Source of the DNA: Rhodospirillales bacterium
GTDB lineage: Bacteria > Pseudomonadota > Alphaproteobacteria > UBA8366 > JADFVY01
Direction of reading: 5' to 3'
Assembly: GCA_024644185.1 (NCBI GenBank)
Contig: JAHELM010000039.1
Location: 1-11,055 of the forward strand
Length of the DNA: 11,055 nt
The notes under the pieces are model-generated. The model had not been told where the DNA came from, made no database searches, and was given only the letters and a program-made list of their open reading frames with translations. Below are positions 8,284 to 11,055 of this stretch, piece by piece. Both the position numbers and the translations under genes were made by a program. The stretch's first letter is position 1; every line of letters begins with the position of its first letter.

Positions 8284-9462
8284 TCAGGCCAGCGCCTGCA
8301 CCGGGTCGAGCCCCTGCGACATGCGCCCGGTGAACATCTGCTGCTTCTTTTCCGGCAGCGGATGGAACTGCGCCGCATGCACGTCACGCAGCAATTGTTC
8401 CAGCCGGTTGACGCGGAAATAGCTGCCGCCGCCGACCGCCTCCATCGCCTTCTCGACCGTCGCCAGGGCCGCCCGGGCGACGATGGACTTGCGGATCAGG
8501 ATGGCATTGGCCATCTCGTTGGCCGGCTGGAAGTCCAGGTCGTTGGCGAGCGCCACCATCGAGTCATGGGCAAGCTGGGCGGTGGTCAGCGCGTTTTCCA
8601 TTTCGCCCAGCAGATAGGCCGTGGACGGGTCGGGACGGCCCTTCGCCTTCTCGCGGGCGATCGCCGCCGCCGCCTCGGCGATGCCGGCATAGACCGACAT
8701 GATCAGCGGCATGGCGACCGTCAGCACGATATTCCACACGCCGTGGAAGTTGCCGCGCGGCCGGCGCAGCGCCACCGCGGCCTCGGGAACGAAGACGTCC
8801 TTGAACACCACCGTATGCGATCCGGTTCCGCGCATGCCCATGGCGCGCCAGTTCTCCTCGATGCTGACGCCCTCGGCGCTGAACGGCACCGGGAAGTGCA
8901 GCACCTGCCAGCCTTCCTTCGGGTCCTCGTAGGGCGCGCTGGTGACCAGCATGGCACCGGCCGGGGTGCCGCTGGCGAAGATCTTGCGGGCATCGAGCCG
9001 GAACCCGCCCTCGACCTTCGTCATGCTGCCATTCGACGCCAGCCAGTCGGCCGCGCCGGTGCTGACCGCCACCAGTTCCTTGCCGCCAACGGCTTCCAGC
9101 AGCTTGGCGCCAGGCCGGCCGTTGCGGTGGTTGAACAGCGCCGCCGCCACCAGGTGCTGATGCATCGAGACGGCCAGCGCGGTGGACGGGCAATAGCCGG
9201 CAAGCGCCCTCAGCGCCCGGCACATCTCGCCATGGGTCGCGCCGCCGCCGCCGAATTCGGCCGGCACCAACGCGGAAAAGAACCGCGCGGTCTTCAGCGC
9301 CGCATAGTTCTCGGCGACGAAATTGTCGTCGTCGACATGCGCAGCGGCCCGTTTGGCGAAGGCCGGGCCGAGTTTGTGGACGATTTTCAGGCAGTCGATG
9401 CGGGCCCCGGCCGGGGCCGCGGATACGGCCGTGGTCGTGGCCGTGGTCGTGGATGCGGTCAT
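8284..9462 (-). CDS. Acyl-CoA dehydrogenase-fold flavoprotein
   Basis: This 392-residue protein has the acyl-CoA dehydrogenase fold. There is an N-terminal helical domain (about residues 22-130, with ALVPAEFGGGGATHGEMCR), a beta domain containing WRAMGMRGTGSHTVVFKDVF (205-224), and a C-terminal helical domain ending EAVGGGSYFRVNRLEQLLRD (341-360) then VHAAQFHP. The usual catalytic glutamate near an EGT-type motif is not visible, and the end resembles the flavin monooxygenases of this fold (HsaA/DszC type), so dehydrogenation of an acyl-CoA is not assured. The substrate is unknown. The N-terminus (TASTTTATTTA) is a low-complexity leader made by a GTGGTCGTGGCC-like DNA repeat. The start is ATG with GGAGGAGAG just upstream, a strong ribosome site. 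It is divergent from the RquA-like gene. Confidence 0.85.
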   Translation of the reverse strand: MTASTTTATTTAVSAAPAGARIDCLKIVHKLGPAFAKRAAAHVDDDNFVAENYAALKTARFFSALVPAEFGGGGATHGEMCRALRALAGYCPSTALAVSMHQHLVAAALFNHRNGRPGAKLLEAVGGKELVAVSTGAADWLASNGSMTKVEGGFRLDARKIFASGTPAGAMLVTSAPYEDPKEGWQVLHFPVPFSAEGVSIEENWRAMGMRGTGSHTVVFKDVFVPEAAVALRRPRGNFHGVWNIVLTVAMPLIMSVYAGIAEAAAAIAREKAKGRPDPSTAYLLGEMENALTTAQLAHDSMVALANDLDFQPANEMANAILIRKSIVARAALATVEKAMEAVGGGSYFRVNRLEQLLRDVHAAQFHPLPEKKQQMFTGRMSQGLDPVQALA

Positions 9463-9486
9463 AACTCTCTCCTCCGTGTTCGATTT

Positions 9487-9515
9487 CTTATGGGCTTGAC
9501 GCTAGGGAAGGCCAA
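9487..9515 (-). promoter_or_regulatory. Possible sigma-70-like promoter for the flavoprotein gene
   Basis: On the minus strand TTGGCC (9515-9510) and CATAAG (9492-9487) are 17 bases apart, each matching four of six consensus positions. The start codon follows 24 bases after the -10 element and a strong ribosome site lies between them. The match is modest and could be chance. Confidence 0.3.
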
Positions 9516-9528
9516 GCGGCGCGGCTAG

Positions 9529-9541
9529 TACAGTAACTGTA
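9529..9541. promoter_or_regulatory. Perfect 13-bp palindrome, possible operator
   Basis: TACAGT-A-ACTGTA is a perfect inverted repeat with a single central base, lying between divergent genes and about 14 bases upstream of the suggested -35 box of the flavoprotein gene. Sites of this shape are typical of dimeric repressors such as TetR-family proteins, but no regulator gene is in the window, so the binding protein is unknown. Confidence 0.45.
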
Positions 9542-9665
9542 GCGAGGCGCGCGGCCACGTTCGCCGGTGGATTTCCCGTTCCCGTATCGGCATACTCCGA
9601 CGCGGCGGGCCCGGTGGCGGCCTTGTCCGGCCTTCAGCACGATTTCGACATTGACGGGCAGATCC

Positions 9666-10406
9666 ATGAAATTTCCATCCCTGAACCTGTACCGCAGGTT
9701 TCTCGACGGCACGCCGGTCTATCTGGCCCGGCATTACTGGTGGGCGTATCTGTGGCCGGCCTCGGTGTGGTTCTTCGACCATCAGCCGATCATCAACGCC
9801 ATCCTGTTCGGCCAGTACAAGAAGCTGATGCGGGCGAACATGGCGATCCTGCGCGATACCCCGCATGACAGCATCCTGCAGCTGACCTGCGTCTATGGCG
9901 AGCTGACGCCGAACCTGATCGCGGTCGCGGCGCCGGTGCCGCTGCACATCGCCGACGTCGCCCTGGTCCAGCTCGCGCTGGCGCAAAGCAAGGCGCCGAA
10001 CAGGCACAGCCTGCTGGCCACCCGGATGAACGCCGAACACCTGGCCTATCGCGACGACAGCTTTTCCACCGTGGTGCTGTTCTTCCTGCTGCACGAGATG
10101 CCGGAAGAGGCGCGCCACAACGTGTTGTCGGAATGCATGCGGGTGATCCCGCCGGGCGGCACCCTGCTGGTCACCGAATACGCGCCCCTGCCGGCCCGCC
10201 ACATCATCTACCGCTTTCCGCCCAGCCGCTGGCTGATCACCTATCTGGAACCCTTCCTGGCCGGCTTCTGGCGCGACGATGTCGGCGCCCTGCTGAACGC
10301 CCACGGCAAGGCCCGGGGCAAGCAGGCCGTCACCGAATCCGACCAGCGCATCTTCGCCGATTTCTATCGGGTCACGAAGTTCCGGGTGGCCCGGCTGGGC
10401 GCCTGA
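9666..10406 (+). CDS. rquA: RquA-like rhodoquinone biosynthesis protein (methyltransferase fold)
   Basis: This 246-residue protein has the class I SAM-dependent methyltransferase fold, with features I associate with RquA. RquA converts ubiquinone to rhodoquinone by placing an amino group on the ring; rhodoquinone carries electrons to fumarate in anaerobic respiration. The features are HYWWAYLWP (residues 23-31), an altered SAM-binding loop LTCVYGELTP (73-82) in place of the GxGxG of UbiE-type enzymes, IADVALVQLA (96-105), VVLFFLLHEMPEEAR (136-150), PPGGTLLVTEY (162-172) and YLEPFLAGFW (193-202). The frame is open to an ATG at 9567, but that adds 33 unlike residues; the ATG at 9666, with GGGCAG just upstream, is preferred. 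The match is from memory of the family; another methyltransferase-fold enzyme remains possible. It is followed by GC-rich hairpins and a convergent gene. Confidence 0.68.
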   Translation: MKFPSLNLYRRFLDGTPVYLARHYWWAYLWPASVWFFDHQPIINAILFGQYKKLMRANMAILRDTPHDSILQLTCVYGELTPNLIAVAAPVPLHIADVALVQLALAQSKAPNRHSLLATRMNAEHLAYRDDSFSTVVLFFLLHEMPEEARHNVLSECMRVIPPGGTLLVTEYAPLPARHIIYRFPPSRWLITYLEPFLAGFWRDDVGALLNAHGKARGKQAVTESDQRIFADFYRVTKFRVARLGA

Positions 10407-10407
10407 G

Positions 10408-10450
10408 CCGGCGCGGGGCGCCGGACCCCGCCCGGGCCCACCCCCCGGGC
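10408..10450. terminator. Two GC-rich hairpins between convergent genes
   Basis: CCGGCG and CGCCGG (10408-10424) form a perfect 6-bp stem with loop CGGGG, starting right after the RquA-like stop. GCCCGG and CCGGGC (10430-10450) form a second 6-bp stem with a nine-base loop. The convergent small gene ends 16 bases farther on. There is no T run on either strand, so termination is inferred from position and stem strength. Confidence 0.45.
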
Positions 10451-10465
10451 AGAGCGCGGGCCGGA

Positions 10466-10765
10466 TCAGCGCTGCGTCAGCCGTCCGAGATCGGCCAGCA
10501 GGCCGTCGCACAGGCGTTCGTCCCACATGGCCGTTCCGATGTGCACGCCTTGCATCAGCAGCCGCACCTTCACCGCCATGCCCGCCGGCGTATGGGCCGG
10601 CATGTCGGCGATCCGCCAGCCCAGCGTCTGGCAATGGTCGAACAGCAGGTCCTGTTCCGGCCCCATGGTTTCGGCGGCCATCTTGTCCTCCAGCCGCAGA
10701 TACTCGGCCTCCAGCGCCAGCAGGCTGGCGTCGGACCACAGGGATTCACATTTGATTACAGTCAT
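10466..10765 (-). CDS. Small hypothetical protein with P-AHTPAGMAVKVRLL motif
   Basis: This is a 99-residue, soluble-looking protein. Residues 12-50 are predicted helical and rich in charged residues and Leu/Ala (SLLALEAEYLRLEDKMAAET). They are followed by RIADMPAHTPAGMAVKVRLL (51-70) and a C-terminal helix (DERLCDGLLADLGRL). I recall short alphaproteobacterial proteins with a similar PAxTxAGxxxKxRLL segment, sometimes in several copies per genome, but know of no function. The frame runs on to 11017, but the ATG at 10765, with AGGGGG nine bases upstream, is the natural start, and the upstream part lacks protein-like character. It is convergent with the RquA-like gene. Its 5' leader holds several short inverted repeats. 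Confidence 0.72.
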   Translation of the reverse strand: MTVIKCESLWSDASLLALEAEYLRLEDKMAAETMGPEQDLLFDHCQTLGWRIADMPAHTPAGMAVKVRLLMQGVHIGTAMWDERLCDGLLADLGRLTQR

Positions 10766-11055
10766 CGGGTTACCCCCTCTTTCACAGCCGACGATCGTCA
10801 TCGGCGACGGGGCCACCACCGTTGCGTGGTTTGACGGCCCACACCAAAACCGTGCGGTTCCGGCATCGGGGTCAACCTGATTGAAATGTATACTTATGAC
10901 GGGGAAGCCGGGGCCGCCAATCTCCATACGGAGGGAGTCCCACCATACGAAGGGAGTCAAACCCGATTCCGGCGACGGCCGGGCGCCCGGGCCGGCGGCA
11001 GTTGCGGCGCGCGGCAAGCGGGCCGCCCCGGGGACAGTCTGCTTGAGCGGTCCTG
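10766..11055. other. Non-coding region upstream of the small hypothetical gene
   Basis: These 290 bases hold no convincing gene on either strand. Within them are three short inverted repeats close to the gene (GACGATCGTC at 10790-10799; ACCAC and GTGGT around 10815-10830; AACCG and CGGTT at 10848-10859), an A/T-richer patch with GTATAC near 10887-10892, and a near-perfect direct repeat at 10924-10958. No good promoter pair was found. The region past 10958 is plain GC-rich sequence up to the window edge. Confidence 0.55.
10924..10958. repeat. 16-bp direct repeat, two copies 19 bases apart
   Basis: CCATACGGAGGGAGTC (10924-10939) and CCATACGAAGGGAGTC (10943-10958) differ at one base and start 19 bases apart, close to two helical turns. 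This spacing would place two bound proteins on nearly the same DNA face. The target gene, if any, could be the small gene on the minus strand about 160 bases away or a gene beyond the window. Confidence 0.6.

Noticed and set aside
8038..9528. Plus-strand frame of 496 codons across the cyclo-ligase end and the flavoprotein gene
   Set aside because: It reads antisense through a well-conserved acyl-CoA dehydrogenase-fold gene and has the His/Arg/Gly-rich look of a GC shadow frame.
9496..9534. Plus-strand TTGACG followed by TACAGT as a promoter for the RquA-like gene
   Set aside because: The spacing is 27 bases, far from the 16-18 needed, and no other -10 element fits.
9525..10739. Minus-strand frame of 404 codons opposite the RquA-like gene
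   Set aside because: It has no recognisable domain and mirrors the codons of the plus-strand methyltransferase-fold gene, so it is an antisense shadow.
10466..11017. Extended 183-codon form of the small hypothetical protein
   Set aside because: The upstream 84 codons are Pro/Gly/Arg-rich, cross the direct repeats and inverted repeats, and the ATG at 10765 has a good ribosome site.

Overview
The window looks like chromosomal DNA of a high-GC alphaproteobacterium, probably from the Rhodospirillales or a near relative. The evidence is the F1 gene order atpH-atpA-atpG-atpD with no Fo genes attached, the strong G/C preference at third codon positions, and a RquA-type quinone-modifying enzyme. No tRNA, rRNA, CRISPR array or insertion sequence was seen.

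Layout. (1) 1-3644, minus strand: the F1 sector of ATP synthase, reading atpH, atpA, atpG, then atpD, which runs off the left edge. (2) 3645-4127: a non-coding leader between divergent transcripts, carrying a tandem array of GC-rich, hairpin-forming repeats in two length classes. (3) 4128-5768, plus strand: a tightly overlapping trio of a very small secreted or membrane protein, a small multi-pass membrane protein and a sulfotransferase-fold protein. (4) 5847-6944, minus: an enolase-superfamily (mandelate racemase group) enzyme, convergent with the trio across a perfect 8-bp hairpin. (5) 6987-8252: the decayed start of an NsrR-like Rrf2 repressor gene, an NsrR-like operator, a group III truncated haemoglobin, and an overlapping 5-formyltetrahydrofolate cyclo-ligase family gene. 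(6) 8284-9462, minus: an acyl-CoA dehydrogenase-fold flavoprotein, divergent from (7) 9666-10406, a RquA-like rhodoquinone biosynthesis protein; a perfect 13-bp palindrome lies between them. (8) 10466-10765, minus: a 99-residue protein of unknown function with a structured leader and a 16-bp direct repeat farther upstream.

Two themes stand out. One is respiration and low oxygen: ATP synthase, a probable RquA (rhodoquinone supports anaerobic fumarate reduction) and a haemoglobin of a type linked to nitric oxide or microaerobic life. The other is decay of local control: only about 22 residues of the NsrR-like gene remain and its start codon reads AAG, yet the operator in front of the haemoglobin still has its symmetric core. 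The trio with the sulfotransferase is the least familiar set here and may modify a surface molecule. All functions are assigned from motifs recognised by eye; no database search was run.
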